A DNA stretch of 38,157 bases, from contig DYTO01000008.1 of assembly GCA_020725895.1 (NCBI GenBank), positions 1 through 38,157 of the forward strand, read 5' to 3'. The translations under genes were made by a program, and so were the position numbers. Positions 26,752-36,444 of the stretch are shown one piece after another; position 1 is the stretch's first letter, and the number at the start of each line of letters is the position of its first letter. The stretch comes from Candidatus Hadarchaeum sp. Lineage in GTDB: Archaea; Hadarchaeota; Hadarchaeia; Hadarchaeales; Hadarchaeaceae. Below the pieces are notes generated by a model that searched no databases, had not been told where the DNA came from, and worked only from the letters and a program-made list of their open reading frames with translations.

Positions 26752-26759
26752 CGAGTCAC

Positions 26760-27161
26760 CTAGAACTTGGAAAGTTTGAGCGCGCGCACCGGGCAAGAGG
26801 GGACACATAGTTCACAATATATGCATTTTTCCTCGTCCAGATCGATCGACTTGTCGTGTTCCACATGCAGGGCGGCGGTCGGGCAGAGCGAAACGCAGGC
26901 CCCGCAGTCGAAACATATCTCGTGGTGAAGCTGGATCGCCTTCGTTATCTCCGTTACCTCGACGCCCCTTCTCTTGAACGATTCAATCAATTTATTCACT
27001 TCTGGGGTGGGCGCGTCCACCGAGATCAAAATTTCCCCGCCGTCCAAGCTGAATTGCGCGTACAGTATGTTCAGCATCAGCCCCGACTCTTTGATCACCG
27101 AGGATATGATCGGTTCTTTCGCCTTTTGCGCGCGGTATTTCAAAAGAATTTTCTTTATCAT
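26760..27161 (-). CDS. NIL-domain 2x[4Fe-4S] ferredoxin-like protein
   Basis: N-terminal NIL-like region; 'CFDCGACVSLCPTAAL' and 'CIYCELCVPSCPVRAL'. 4-nt ATGA overlap with the upstream DUF39 gene. Confidence 0.88.
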   Translation of the reverse strand: MIKKILLKYRAQKAKEPIISSVIKESGLMLNILYAQFSLDGGEILISVDAPTPEVNKLIESFKRRGVEVTEITKAIQLHHEICFDCGACVSLCPTAALHVEHDKSIDLDEEKCIYCELCVPSCPVRALKLSKF

Positions 27162-28669
27162 CGCCTCACCTTTCCGAGCAACCTCGTTATGTCGTCGCTT
27201 GTCAGAATGCCCTTGAGTTCGCCTTTTGAGTCAACAACAGGAAGTCCCGATATTTTGTATTTTTCAAGTCTCCTTGCTACGGCGTCCACAGGCTCGTCTT
27301 CTCTTGCGGTGACAACTTTTTTCGTCTGGACATCCGATAATTTTTCCTTTCCAGTGCCGATCGCCACCGCCAGATCCCATGACGTGACTATCCCGACGAG
27401 TTTTGAACTTTCATCAACGATAGGTAGATGGTCGAATCCCTTGTCCGCGAATAACCTGGCAGCATAGACGATCGAGTCATCCGGGCCAGCCGTTATCACA
27501 TTACGCGTCATCACATCTCTCGCGAAAGGGACGGCAGCAAGCTGTTTCATTGGTTTGAACACCTGATCTGTCGGCAGCCTCTGCACGTTCTGCGACAGGA
27601 AGAACTTTCCTTCCTCGATCCATCTCTTCAGCTCGTTCGCGACCCCCCTCGCACGCTTCAGGCTGCTAAGAGAGCTGACGGGCACATCCCTTCCGTTGAT
27701 GTCTATCTTCCCGTATTTCAACTCGGCGTAGCTCACTTCCTTCAGGATCGGCCTGTCCCGTCTCGGGATGCCATAGTCGGTCAGGTTCGTCTTTATGTCA
27801 TCATCGCTGATCCCCGTGGTCTTCGCCACGCGCTCGTTTAGTATCGGGATCGGAATCCCGAGCCCCAAATACAGCGTCGTCCCGTATTTTTGCATCGTCG
27901 CGCCCCTGAGATATCGCGTGTCCATGTTTTTGAGATTTCCGATCGTCATGATGTTCCCCATCGCTTTCGTCGGCGCGTGCTGGGTCCCCTCCCAGAAAAT
28001 GTACCCCTGCGTCCCTCCCAGAAATATTCTGGTGCCAATGCCTATGGTCTCGTAGTTCGGGTCGTTGTGCAGCGGGCTCAAGCTTCCCGAGCCCGAACAT
28101 GTCACGTTGCCGTAATCCGGGAGCAAGATCCCCATGTAAGTGTAAATCGTATCGTTCCTGGAGTTTGTCGCGGCCACGTATCTCTGGTACGCGTTGCGCG
28201 GGTTGCAAAGCACCGCTTGGTTGATGTCATGCTTCGTGACGTTGATATCTATCTCCTTCCGCGGATAGCAATCGGTGCCGTAAGCGGTGGCCCTGACGTG
28301 TATCTCCTTCCCGTTTACCAGGTCTTCGATGACGTGCCCCCCGCCGTACTCGAAGCCATCCTTTTCGCTCAACTGCGTCGCCCCGATGTAAGCGTCGACG
28401 GCGGCCACGCCGGTGTACGCCTCGACATCGTTCAGCCAGACGCGCTGCATCTTTATCGGAGGATCGGAATGACCAAAATTCAGCCATGCGCCGGAGCTGC
28501 ACATCGCGCCGAAAGTCCCCGTCGTGACGATGTCGATTTCCTGCGCGGCCTTTACTTCACCCTTTTCCCTGACGATGTCGACCATTTCTTCCGCAGTGAC
28601 GACGACGGCGTCACCGCGCCTAATCTTCTCGTTTATCTCGGCCAGCGACCTGTTTACCTTCGTTTCCAA
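27158..28669 (-). CDS. DUF39 homocysteine biosynthesis protein with C-terminal CBS pair
   Basis: 'TTGTFGAMCSSGAWLNFGHSDPPIKM', 'GGGHVIEDLVNGKEIHVRATAYGTDCYPRKEI', 'VLCNPRNAYQRYVAATN', 'IGIGTRIFLGGTQGYIFWEGTQH'. C-terminal 'MTRNVITAGPDDSIVYAARLFADKGFDHLPIVDE' CBS motifs. Confidence 0.92.
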   Translation of the reverse strand: METKVNRSLAEINEKIRRGDAVVVTAEEMVDIVREKGEVKAAQEIDIVTTGTFGAMCSSGAWLNFGHSDPPIKMQRVWLNDVEAYTGVAAVDAYIGATQLSEKDGFEYGGGHVIEDLVNGKEIHVRATAYGTDCYPRKEIDINVTKHDINQAVLCNPRNAYQRYVAATNSRNDTIYTYMGILLPDYGNVTCSGSGSLSPLHNDPNYETIGIGTRIFLGGTQGYIFWEGTQHAPTKAMGNIMTIGNLKNMDTRYLRGATMQKYGTTLYLGLGIPIPILNERVAKTTGISDDDIKTNLTDYGIPRRDRPILKEVSYAELKYGKIDINGRDVPVSSLSSLKRARGVANELKRWIEEGKFFLSQNVQRLPTDQVFKPMKQLAAVPFARDVMTRNVITAGPDDSIVYAARLFADKGFDHLPIVDESSKLVGIVTSWDLAVAIGTGKEKLSDVQTKKVVTAREDEPVDAVARRLEKYKISGLPVVDSKGELKGILTSDDITRLLGKVRR

Positions 28670-28785
28670 CTCGACACCAACACTATTGAAAAACTGTATT
28701 TAAATTCTTGATTTTTATTACCCGCAGGAATAATGGAGTCTTTGGAAAAACTTAAACTCGGAAGAGATTACAGTTTTTGATTGCA

Positions 28786-29910
28786 ATGAAAATATTGCCG
28801 CTATCAAAGATACATCGGAAATATGGGGCGCAGATGGTCGAGTTCGCCGGGTGGGAAATGCCGCTCAAGTACATCGCAATCGCGGACGAACACATGGCGG
28901 TAAGGGGTGCGGCGGGGATTTTTGACGTCAGCCATATGGGGGAGTTCAAGATTCGCGGCAAGGGCGCACTTGCACTTTTGCAGAAGGTCACGACGAACGA
29001 TGTTTCGAAGCTCGCGATTGGCGCCGCACAGTATTCCACGGTTCTGAACGAGAGGGGCGGAACGAGGGACGATGTCGTTGTTTACAGGATGGGGGAAGAA
29101 GACTACATGCTGGTTTGCAACGCTTCGAATGTGGAAAAGATAGGCGGTTGGATAAGGAAGCACGCGAAGGATGTCGAAATCGAAGACGTCACGATGACCA
29201 CGGTTCTCTTGGCTATCCAGGGGCCGAAAGCCCTGAAGATTTTGCAGAAGATTTCGAGCATCGACTTGTCACAGATCAAGAGGTTCAAATGGGCCTGGGG
29301 AGATGTCGCGGGAATAAAAGTCGTCGCCAGCCGCAGCGGTTACACAGGGGAGGACGGCATAGAACTTTATCTCTACGACGTGCCCCAATCGAATCCGGCA
29401 ATCGCGGAGAAATTATGGGAGGCGATTATCAAAGCAGGCGCGCCCGAAGGGCTCAAGCCGTGCGGACTCGGGACAAGGGACACGACGCGCCTAGAAGCCG
29501 GGCTTTGTTTGTACGGGAACGATTTGAACGAGGAGATTTCGCCGCTCGAGGCGAAGATAGATTTCGTTGTAAAGTTTGACAAGGGAGATTTCATAGGGCG
29601 GGAGGCTCTGCTGAAACAAAAGGAAAATGGGCTGAAGAAGGTCAAGGTTGGGCTGCGCATGATCGAAGCGGGCATTCCGAGGAAGGACCACAATATTTTC
29701 AAGGACGGCGTGGAAATCGGTGTTGTGACATCAGGGACGTTCTCGCCTCTCATAAAAGTCGGGATAGCGATGGGGTTCGTAACACCAGATCTGAAAATCG
29801 GCGACCGGGTTTCGATAGAGATACATGGAAACAAAAAAGCGGCAGAAATCGTCAAATTGCCTTTCTACGACACCACCAGGTATGGCTATTCTAGAGTTGC
29901 GAGTGTCTAA
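28786..29910 (+). CDS. gcvT: Aminomethyltransferase (glycine cleavage T protein)
   Basis: 'MVEFAGWEMPLKY..IADEHMAVRGAAGIFDVSHMGEF', 'AQYSTVLNERGGTRDDVVVYRM', 'SRSGYTGEDGIELY', 'GLGTRDTTRLEAGLCLYGNDL'. Confidence 0.93.
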   Translation: MKILPLSKIHRKYGAQMVEFAGWEMPLKYIAIADEHMAVRGAAGIFDVSHMGEFKIRGKGALALLQKVTTNDVSKLAIGAAQYSTVLNERGGTRDDVVVYRMGEEDYMLVCNASNVEKIGGWIRKHAKDVEIEDVTMTTVLLAIQGPKALKILQKISSIDLSQIKRFKWAWGDVAGIKVVASRSGYTGEDGIELYLYDVPQSNPAIAEKLWEAIIKAGAPEGLKPCGLGTRDTTRLEAGLCLYGNDLNEEISPLEAKIDFVVKFDKGDFIGREALLKQKENGLKKVKVGLRMIEAGIPRKDHNIFKDGVEIGVVTSGTFSPLIKVGIAMGFVTPDLKIGDRVSIEIHGNKKAAEIVKLPFYDTTRYGYSRVASV

Positions 29911-29938
29911 GGCGCGGCACAAGAAGTGCTATTTTGTC

Positions 29939-30580
29939 TCAAACTTGGAGAAGCGGTAGCCCGTATTTCAAGACCAGATATGTGCCAAGCAAGAATAGAA
30001 TCGTGCAACAAACCATCAACAAAATTCTGTGTTCTCTTGTCCCGAGAAATTTTCGCCCTCTTGAAACGGAATATGAGACGAAAGAGAACCACCCGAGGTC
30101 CGCTAGGAAATGCCCGACAAGCCAGAAGGCGACCCCCGCCACCGATGCGACAAGGTACGCTTCCATGAGCATCGCGAAGCCAACAGCCGTCCACCAGATC
30201 AACACAGTCGGGTTGAATACCGTGCTGAAGAGAACGCCGCCTGTGACAGGTTTGTATGCTGTTATCGCCAAATTTTCAACGCCCAGTTTTTTGAACAAAT
30301 TTCTCACGCTCATCGCGCTGAGTATTATCAGGAGCACCCCTCCCAGAACTCCGAGAACGCTTTGGAAAGTCAGATTTTGGAAAAGAGTGCTCAGCCCCAG
30401 AAGGAGGAGCAGGAGAAGGACTATCTCGACCAAAGTGTGCCCCAATACTGTGTACGGCCCGACGCGCTTTCCCGACACGGAAGATTTCGCGACAACGTAT
30501 GTGAGCATAGGTCCCGGGATCAAAGCCCCAGAAAGCGCCACGAAGAAGCCAATCGGCAACTGGATAAGCGCACTAATCAT
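29939..30580 (-). CDS. LysE-family translocator-like membrane protein
   Basis: 'IGFFVALSGALIPGPMLTYVVAKSSVSGKRVGPYTVLGHTLVEIVLLLLLLLGL', 'GGVLLIILSAMSVRN', 'NPTVLIWWTAVG'. ATG at 30580; the track start at 30703 overlaps the divergent trpB. Confidence 0.8.
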   Translation of the reverse strand: MISALIQLPIGFFVALSGALIPGPMLTYVVAKSSVSGKRVGPYTVLGHTLVEIVLLLLLLLGLSTLFQNLTFQSVLGVLGGVLLIILSAMSVRNLFKKLGVENLAITAYKPVTGGVLFSTVFNPTVLIWWTAVGFAMLMEAYLVASVAGVAFWLVGHFLADLGWFSFVSYSVSRGRKFLGTREHRILLMVCCTILFLLGTYLVLKYGLPLLQV

Positions 30581-30644
30581 TTTTGTTCCTTGATGAACAT
30601 TTCGTAAAGCCCTTATATATGCTCGGTAATCTGATGATGGTGCG

Positions 30645-32003
30645 ATGAAGCAGATAAAAATCATGTTGCCTGAGGAAGAAATTCCAAAGTCTTGGTACAA
30701 CATTCAATCAGATTTGCCAACTCCTCTTGACCCACCTTTGAATCCAGCGACGAAGGAACCCATCGGCCCCGAGGCCTTGGCGCCGATTTTTCCGATGGAA
30801 CTCATCAAGCAGGAGGTCAGCCAGGAGCGCTGGATCCACATCCCTGACGAAGTGAGGGAAGTTTACAAGATTTGGCGCCCGTCGCCGTTAATTCGCGCGG
30901 TAAGGCTGGAAAAAATGCTGAAGACCCCTGCTAAAATTTACTACAAATGGGAGGGCGTAAGCCCGCCAGGAAGCCACAAGCCGAACACAGCGGTCGCCCA
31001 GGCATACTACAACATGAAGGAGGGCGTGCAAAGGCTCGCGACCGAAACCGGCGCCGGCCAGTGGGGAAGCTCACTCTCATTCGCGACGATGCTCTTCGAC
31101 ATGAAGTGCACAGTCTACATGGTGAAGGTCAGCCACGAGCAGAAACCATACCGCCACATAATGATGGCGACTTGGGGAGCAGAGTGCATCGCAAGCCCGA
31201 GCAACAAGACGAAATACGGGCGGAGCGTCCTGAGCAAGGAGCCGAACAACCCCGGAAGTTTGGGAATTGCGATTTCGGAGGCGATCGAGGACGCGGCCAC
31301 TCACGACGACACAAAATACTCTCTGGGCAGCGTGCTCAGCCACGTTCTTCTCCACCAGACTGTCATCGGCCTTGAAGCAAAGAAACAGATGGAAATAGCC
31401 GGAGATTATCCGGATATCATCTATGGCTGTGTTGGCGGTGGAAGCAACTTTTCGGGTCTCGCTTTCCCGTTCCTAGCCGACAAACTGACTGGGAAGAAAC
31501 CTGAGCTCAGGGCGGTGGGCTGCGAGCCGAAAGCCTGCCCAACCTTGACGAAAGGAATTTACGCGTACGATTTCGGCGACACCGCTGAGATGACTCCGTT
31601 ACTCAAAATGTACACCCTCGGCCACACTTACATTCCCCCGCCGATCCACGCGGGCGGCCTGCGATACCACGGAGACGCGCCTCTCCTTTGCAAGCTCGTC
31701 AAGGACGGGTTCATCGAATCTGTCGCATACAACCAGAACGAGGTTTTCAAGGCCGCGCACATGTTTGCGAAATCCGAGGGGATAATAATCGCGCCCGAGA
31801 CGGCCCACGCCGTGAAGGCGGTTATTGACGAGGCGTTGAAGTGCAAGCAGACGAAGGAGGAGAAGGTGCTCCTCTTCAACAACAGCGGGCACGGGCTTCT
31901 CGATCTCGCGGCTTGGGATGGCTATTTGAAGAACAAGCTGACGGACTACGAGTATCCGAAAGAGCTCGTGAAAAAGGCCATGGAAAAAATACCGAAAGTT
32001 TGA
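30645..32003 (+). CDS. trpB: Tryptophan synthase beta chain-like protein, TrpB2 type
   Basis: '[23 protein letters not shown]', '[16 protein letters not shown]', PLP-Lys motif '[15 protein letters not shown]', '[14 protein letters not shown]', '[16 protein letters not shown]'. Confidence 0.92.
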   Translation: MKQIKIMLPEEEIPKSWYNIQSDLPTPLDPPLNPATKEPIGPEALAPIFPMELIKQEVSQERWIHIPDEVREVYKIWRPSPLIRAVRLEKMLKTPAKIYYKWEGVSPPGSHKPNTAVAQAYYNMKEGVQRLATETGAGQWGSSLSFATMLFDMKCTVYMVKVSHEQKPYRHIMMATWGAECIASPSNKTKYGRSVLSKEPNNPGSLGIAISEAIEDAATHDDTKYSLGSVLSHVLLHQTVIGLEAKKQMEIAGDYPDIIYGCVGGGSNFSGLAFPFLADKLTGKKPELRAVGCEPKACPTLTKGIYAYDFGDTAEMTPLLKMYTLGHTYIPPPIHAGGLRYHGDAPLLCKLVKDGFIESVAYNQNEVFKAAHMFAKSEGIIIAPETAHAVKAVIDEALKCKQTKEEKVLLFNNSGHGLLDLAAWDGYLKNKLTDYEYPKELVKKAMEKIPKV

Positions 32004-32010
32004 ATATTTT

Positions 32011-32076
32011 CGCCCCTCAGTCCGCCCATCAATCAAATCATCGTTTTCTCAGACGATGTCGTGACATCATGGGGGC
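32011..32076 (-). ncRNA. Candidate C/D-box sRNA
   Basis: Minus strand: GCCCCC-AUGAUGU(C)-CACGACAUCGU-CUGA(D')-GAAA-ACGAUGA(C')-UUUGAUUGAUGGGCGGA-CUGA(D)-GGGGCG. Terminal stem GCCCC/GGGGC flanks the C and D boxes. Intergenic, between convergent genes. Confidence 0.42.
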
Positions 32077-32117
32077 AGATAGAATTTGATTTTTGGCGAT
32101 AAATCGGTTTCGGTATT

Positions 32118-32669
32118 TCAGAGCAGTTTGATCTCAGCCAACGTTGAATAAATCGGACCCTGCGGCGTGAGTTTGCTCTGCTTCAGTTCAATACCGCTGA
32201 CCTCAACCAGCCCAAAGTCCTCGTTTGTCCTTTCCTTGATTGACTCGACAAGATTCACCTTGTCCTTCACGAACTTGACCCGCGCAATCGTCGCGTGCGG
32301 ATGGAAGCTGTCATCCAGAACAAACCCGAGATTCTTGAGCGAAGAGTCTATTTTTCTCTGGATTTCGATTATTTTTTCGCGCCCCTCATCGACACCAGCC
32401 CAGATCACCCTCATGTTCCGCAAACTCTGGAACACGCCGATTCCTTTTATCCGAGTGTTAAATTTCTGAACGCCAGAAACGGCACTTTCCAAATTTTTTG
32501 TGACGTCCACTATTTTCTCTTCGGGTACCTCCCCCAAGAACTTCAACGTCAAGTGGATGTTCTCGGGCTCGACCAGTTTCAGGCCCGCCGCCGGGAGCGA
32601 ACCCTGGACAGAGATCAGCTTTTGCCTGATTTCTTCGTTCAGTCCAATTGCGACAAAAGCTCTTACCAC
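32118..32669 (-). CDS. thpR: RNA 2',3'-cyclic phosphodiesterase (2'-5' RNA ligase family)
   Basis: Two HxTx motifs 'IHLTLKFLGEV' and 'FHPHATIARVK'; 'MVRAFVAIGLNEEIRQKL'. Confidence 0.92.
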   Translation of the reverse strand: MVRAFVAIGLNEEIRQKLISVQGSLPAAGLKLVEPENIHLTLKFLGEVPEEKIVDVTKNLESAVSGVQKFNTRIKGIGVFQSLRNMRVIWAGVDEGREKIIEIQRKIDSSLKNLGFVLDDSFHPHATIARVKFVKDKVNLVESIKERTNEDFGLVEVSGIELKQSKLTPQGPIYSTLAEIKLL

Positions 32670-32678
32670 GCGAAAACC

Positions 32679-33362
32679 TCACTTCACGAATTCAACAACG
32701 GTCGGGATTTCCCTGACGCTGTTGATTATGGCGTCCGGCTTGTACTTCTCCAAAAGCTCCTTCCTCATCAAGCCGGTCATGACACCGACGGTCTTCGCCC
32801 CGACCTTCTTCCCGTCCTGAATGTCGTTCCAATAATCGCCAACAATGACGCATTCCTTCGGGTCGACTCCGAGTTCTTTGGCCACCTTTTTGAATATCTC
32901 GGCCTTTGAGAAGTGGTGCCCCTTTTCAAGATCGCCCACGACATCGTGCGCCGTGACGACCGCCTTCACAAAACTCGCCACCCCATACCTTTTCAGTTCT
33001 TTCCTCAACTTGTCGGAGGGGACTATGCAGCTCGTGATGACTGCGATTGGGACCTTCTTCTCGTACAACCCCTCGAACAACTCTTTCACCCCCGGATAAG
33101 CGGAGCATTTTATGTCTCCCTCCCGGTATTTCCAAAGGAACTCCATCCAAAAATCGTGAAGCACCTTCTCGCGGTCTGCGGCATCCTTGTGCGCGACCAC
33201 GTCATCCAAAGTGTCAGCCACGTACTGACGGAAGAACTCATCCCACTCTAGTGGTCTTCTCCCATTTTTTTCCATAAGCTCGTTGAACACGGCGAAGAAC
33301 CTGTCCAGCGTGTCGACCAACGTGCAGTCCAAGTCGAATATCGCCGCCTTAGCTCTTATCAT
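32679..33362 (-). CDS. HAD-superfamily hydrolase (phosphoglycolate phosphatase-like)
   Basis: 'AAIFDLDCTLVDTLDRFFAVFN', 'VPIAVITSC', 'KECVIVGDYWNDIQDGKKVGAKTVGVMTG'. Confidence 0.88.
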   Translation of the reverse strand: MIRAKAAIFDLDCTLVDTLDRFFAVFNELMEKNGRRPLEWDEFFRQYVADTLDDVVAHKDAADREKVLHDFWMEFLWKYREGDIKCSAYPGVKELFEGLYEKKVPIAVITSCIVPSDKLRKELKRYGVASFVKAVVTAHDVVGDLEKGHHFSKAEIFKKVAKELGVDPKECVIVGDYWNDIQDGKKVGAKTVGVMTGLMRKELLEKYKPDAIINSVREIPTVVEFVK

Positions 33363-33376
33363 TCACAAAACCCTGT

Positions 33377-33625
33377 TTACTTCTTGCGCTCGGGAACCAC
33401 GTATTTTCGCGACATTATCCCGCCTATTGCCGCAAGGCCCATTCCGAGAACCAGCAGACCGATTCCTACCCCTGAGTTCGCCGCTGACAATCCTTCACCA
33501 CTGATCGTGCCACCGAGGACGACAGCGAGAGAACCTATGACCAACACCAGCCCCAGAACTACAAAACCCAGTATATAACCAGGTGCGCCTTCAGGTTTCT
33601 TCTGTATCAAGCCTTTCTTTGCCAT
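33377..33625 (-). CDS. Small two-TM membrane protein, hypothetical
   Basis: 82-aa hydrophobic ORF between same-strand genes, 'YILGFVVLGLVLVIGSLAVVLGG..GIGLLVLGMGLAAIGGIMSRK'. Downstream of the co-directional PHP gene. Confidence 0.6.
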   Translation of the reverse strand: MAKKGLIQKKPEGAPGYILGFVVLGLVLVIGSLAVVLGGTISGEGLSAANSGVGIGLLVLGMGLAAIGGIMSRKYVVPERKK

Positions 33626-33643
33626 CAGTTCACCTCCATAACC

Positions 33644-34480
33644 CTACCTACTTCCGAATAAAATAGATTTCCTCTCGGCCTTTAAACGTTCTACTGATAC
33701 CGAATACTGCACTTTCACGCTTCCAACCTGCTCATCTGGGCCGTGGCTGTCGCTCCCGCCGGTCACGATGAGACCGTATTTGTTCGCGACATCCATGTAT
33801 TTCTTGTTCTCCTCCGGACCATGCATTGTGTGATAAACCTCGATTCCTTTCAGTCCCGCGTTCAGCAATTCTTCGAACTCCGCTTGACTCATCTCGGAAT
33901 ATTTCATGTGGGCAACGACTGGAATCCCTTTCAGCTTGGTTATCTGCGCGATGGCGTCCTTCGGGTGCATCTCGTACTTACCTACGTATGCGGGCATCCC
34001 GAACTTAAGGTACTTGTCGAACGCTTCCTGGTAATCTTTGATATATCTCTTTTTCAGCATCAGCCTTGCGATGTGCGGACGGCCGACCGCGCCACTCCCC
34101 GTTTCGTTGATCACCTCCTCGAAACTGATGTTGAAACCCAGATTTTGTAGCTTGACAACCATGAGTTCGGCTCTCCAGACACGGACCTCCTGAATCGTCT
34201 TGAGAAGGGCTTGGAAGTGCTTGTCCTTCCAATCGTAGAAATACCCGAGCATGTGGACCTCCATGTTCTTCAGCTCCGTGCTGAGCTCGATCCCTGGCAC
34301 AACCTCGACGCCGTATTTGTCCTCAAGCTCGAGCGCTTCCTGCACCCCGCCGATGGAATCGTGGTCGCAGATTCCGACAGCAGCCAGCCCGGCTTCCTTT
34401 GCATGAATAAGGACTTCTTCAGGAGAGTACACGCTGTCCGAGAAATTCGTGTGCACGTGTAGGTCCGCGTATCCTTCCAT
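33644..34480 (-). CDS. PHP-domain phosphoesterase
   Basis: 'YADLHVHTNFSDSVYSPEEVLIHAKEAGLAAVGICDHDSIGGV', 'VVPGIELSTEL', 'VTGGSDSHGPDE'. Confidence 0.92.
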   Translation of the reverse strand: MEGYADLHVHTNFSDSVYSPEEVLIHAKEAGLAAVGICDHDSIGGVQEALELEDKYGVEVVPGIELSTELKNMEVHMLGYFYDWKDKHFQALLKTIQEVRVWRAELMVVKLQNLGFNISFEEVINETGSGAVGRPHIARLMLKKRYIKDYQEAFDKYLKFGMPAYVGKYEMHPKDAIAQITKLKGIPVVAHMKYSEMSQAEFEELLNAGLKGIEVYHTMHGPEENKKYMDVANKYGLIVTGGSDSHGPDEQVGSVKVQYSVSVERLKAERKSILFGSR

Positions 34481-34551
34481 GCTCTCGGTTTAAACAACGT
34501 CGTCCCCTCTTTAAACCTAACTTTTAAGTCGAAGATGGGAAATTTTAGTCG

Positions 34552-35202
34552 ATGAAAAAGGCGGTTTGTTTGTTATCGGGAGGGCCGGACAGCGCCACGG
34601 TCGCGGCCATTGCGAAGAAGGAAGGGTACGAAGTGCACTGCCTGTCATTCGACTACGGGCAGATAGCTTCCAAGGAACTCGACAGCGCAAGGAAGGTCTC
34701 GAGGCTGATTGGCGTGAAGAACAAGGGCATCGACATCACTTTCCTGAAGGACATTTACGGGCCGGGCGTGACGGCGCTCACTGACAAGAAGATGAAGATG
34801 CCGGGAAAATTTGAGCCGAGCGTCATAGTCCCCTTCAGGAACGGGATACTTTTATCGATAGCGACCGGTTACGCCGCTTCGATAGGCGCCGAGGCGATAT
34901 TCTACGGACCGCAGCTCGGCGACGCCCCGTTCTATCCCGACTGCCGAGACGAGTTCGTCAAAGCGATGTCTAACGCAATCAAGCTCGGCACCGACCTGAA
35001 CATCGCGGTAAGGAACCCGATAGGGAAAAAATCGAAGGCAGAAGTTTTCAAACTAGCCGCCAGGCTCGGAGTACCTCTCGAGCAGACGTGGAGCTGTTAC
35101 CTGAACGGGAAATACCAATGCGGGAAATGCGAGTCGTGCAGGAACAGGATCAACGCCTTCAAAAAAGCAGACATAGATGACAGGACACGTTACCAGAAGT
35201 GA
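34552..35202 (+). CDS. queC: 7-cyano-7-deazaguanine synthase
   Basis: PP-loop 'CLLSGGPDSATVAAIA', 'CLSFDYGQIASKELDSA', 'VPFRNGILLSIA', and Zn-binding 'CYLNGKYQCGKCESC'. Confidence 0.94.
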   Translation: MKKAVCLLSGGPDSATVAAIAKKEGYEVHCLSFDYGQIASKELDSARKVSRLIGVKNKGIDITFLKDIYGPGVTALTDKKMKMPGKFEPSVIVPFRNGILLSIATGYAASIGAEAIFYGPQLGDAPFYPDCRDEFVKAMSNAIKLGTDLNIAVRNPIGKKSKAEVFKLAARLGVPLEQTWSCYLNGKYQCGKCESCRNRINAFKKADIDDRTRYQK

Positions 35203-35242
35203 ATCCAGAAAGCTAATATCTCGCCCATTCCAAGGATAACCG

Positions 35243-36436
35243 ATGTTGCTGGATGAAGAAGTTGCGCGCCTGATAAATGCTCCTGAAAAGGCACTCATGC
35301 TATTGAGCGAGCCGGACAGGGTCGTCCATTTCAGGCTTCGAAGGCATTTGCCTCCCGGCTACAAGCTGATCCACGCATACTTGGTTTACCACAACACCGC
35401 GAGAGGTCCCCCTTGCAAGGGCGGCATCAGGATGTCAAACGACGTGACGCTTGAAGAGACCACGCAGCTTGCGGAGTTGATGACGTACAAGAACGCTCTG
35501 ATGGACCTGCCTTTCGGCGGGGGAAAAGCTGGGATAGTCGCAGACAGCAAGCTGCTCCGCGCCTCTAAAGCCGTGATAATGCACGGCTTCGTTCACGAGG
35601 TCAGACATGAACTGATTTCGGGGAACTACGTACCTGCGCCAGACCTGGGGACTGGTCCCGCCGAGATGGCCGACATTTTCTCGGAAACGCATTTGCGCGA
35701 ATCGGTCACGGGAAAACCTGTTGGGATAGGGGGTCTTCCGGGAAGAGCGGAAGCAACGGGAAAGGGCGTTGCAACTATAGTTGAGAGATCGGTCGAGGAA
35801 TTCTTGAAGAAGGACTTGTCCAACACCACTGTCGCAGTCCAAGGATTTGGAAACGTCGGGTCTTGGACTTGTTCATTCTTGGAGGAAAAGGGTGCAAAGA
35901 TAGTCGCGGTCACGGATGTCGATGGGGGCACGATGAATCTGAACGGCATCGATATCGCGGAACTCAAGAAATATTGCGCCGAGAAGGGCACGGTCAGCGG
36001 TTGCGGAGGAAAATCCCTGAACAAGGAGGATATTTTCAAACTCGACGTGGATGTCCTGGTCCCGGCCGCGATCGGAGGTGTGATATCCGGAGATAATGTC
36101 GCGGATGTGAAGGCCAGCCTTATAGTTGAGGGCGCGAACGCCCCCACTACAAAAGAAGCCGACAAAGCCCTTGATAAAAAAGGAGCGGTCGTCGTCCCAG
36201 ACATCCTGGCGAACGCCGGCGGTGTCGTTGCCAGCTATGACGAGTGGCGAAAGGCAAAGTCGGGCAGCAAGACAAAGAAAGAGGAGACGTTCAATACTGT
36301 GAGAGAAACGTTGTTGGAAGTTTTCGACGAGGTGCTCGATTTCTCTCAGAAGAAGAAGGCATCGTTAAGAAAATCAGCGCTCGCGGTGGCGACTTTGAGA
36401 CTAATCGATACGATGTCAAGTCGTGGCTGGTTATAG
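35243..36436 (+). CDS. gdhA: Glutamate dehydrogenase
   Basis: 'GPPCKGGIRMSNDVTLEETTQLAELMTYKNALMDLPFGGGKAGI', 'VPAPDLGTGPAEM', 'VAVQGFGNVGSW'. Confidence 0.94.
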   Translation: MLLDEEVARLINAPEKALMLLSEPDRVVHFRLRRHLPPGYKLIHAYLVYHNTARGPPCKGGIRMSNDVTLEETTQLAELMTYKNALMDLPFGGGKAGIVADSKLLRASKAVIMHGFVHEVRHELISGNYVPAPDLGTGPAEMADIFSETHLRESVTGKPVGIGGLPGRAEATGKGVATIVERSVEEFLKKDLSNTTVAVQGFGNVGSWTCSFLEEKGAKIVAVTDVDGGTMNLNGIDIAELKKYCAEKGTVSGCGGKSLNKEDIFKLDVDVLVPAAIGGVISGDNVADVKASLIVEGANAPTTKEADKALDKKGAVVVPDILANAGGVVASYDEWRKAKSGSKTKKEETFNTVRETLLEVFDEVLDFSQKKKASLRKSALAVATLRLIDTMSSRGWL

Positions 36437-36444
36437 AATCAATT

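Noticed and set aside
28732-28779. 14-codon ORF MESLEKLKLGRDYSF* immediately before gcvT, a possible leader peptide
   Set aside because: Too short to support, and the region contains a plausible promoter element (ACTTAAAC) that would give an almost leaderless gcvT transcript.
30627-30680. UGAUGA...CUGA near the trpB2 start considered as a C/D-box RNA
   Set aside because: Spacing is wrong, there is no terminal stem, and it overlaps the start of a solid CDS.
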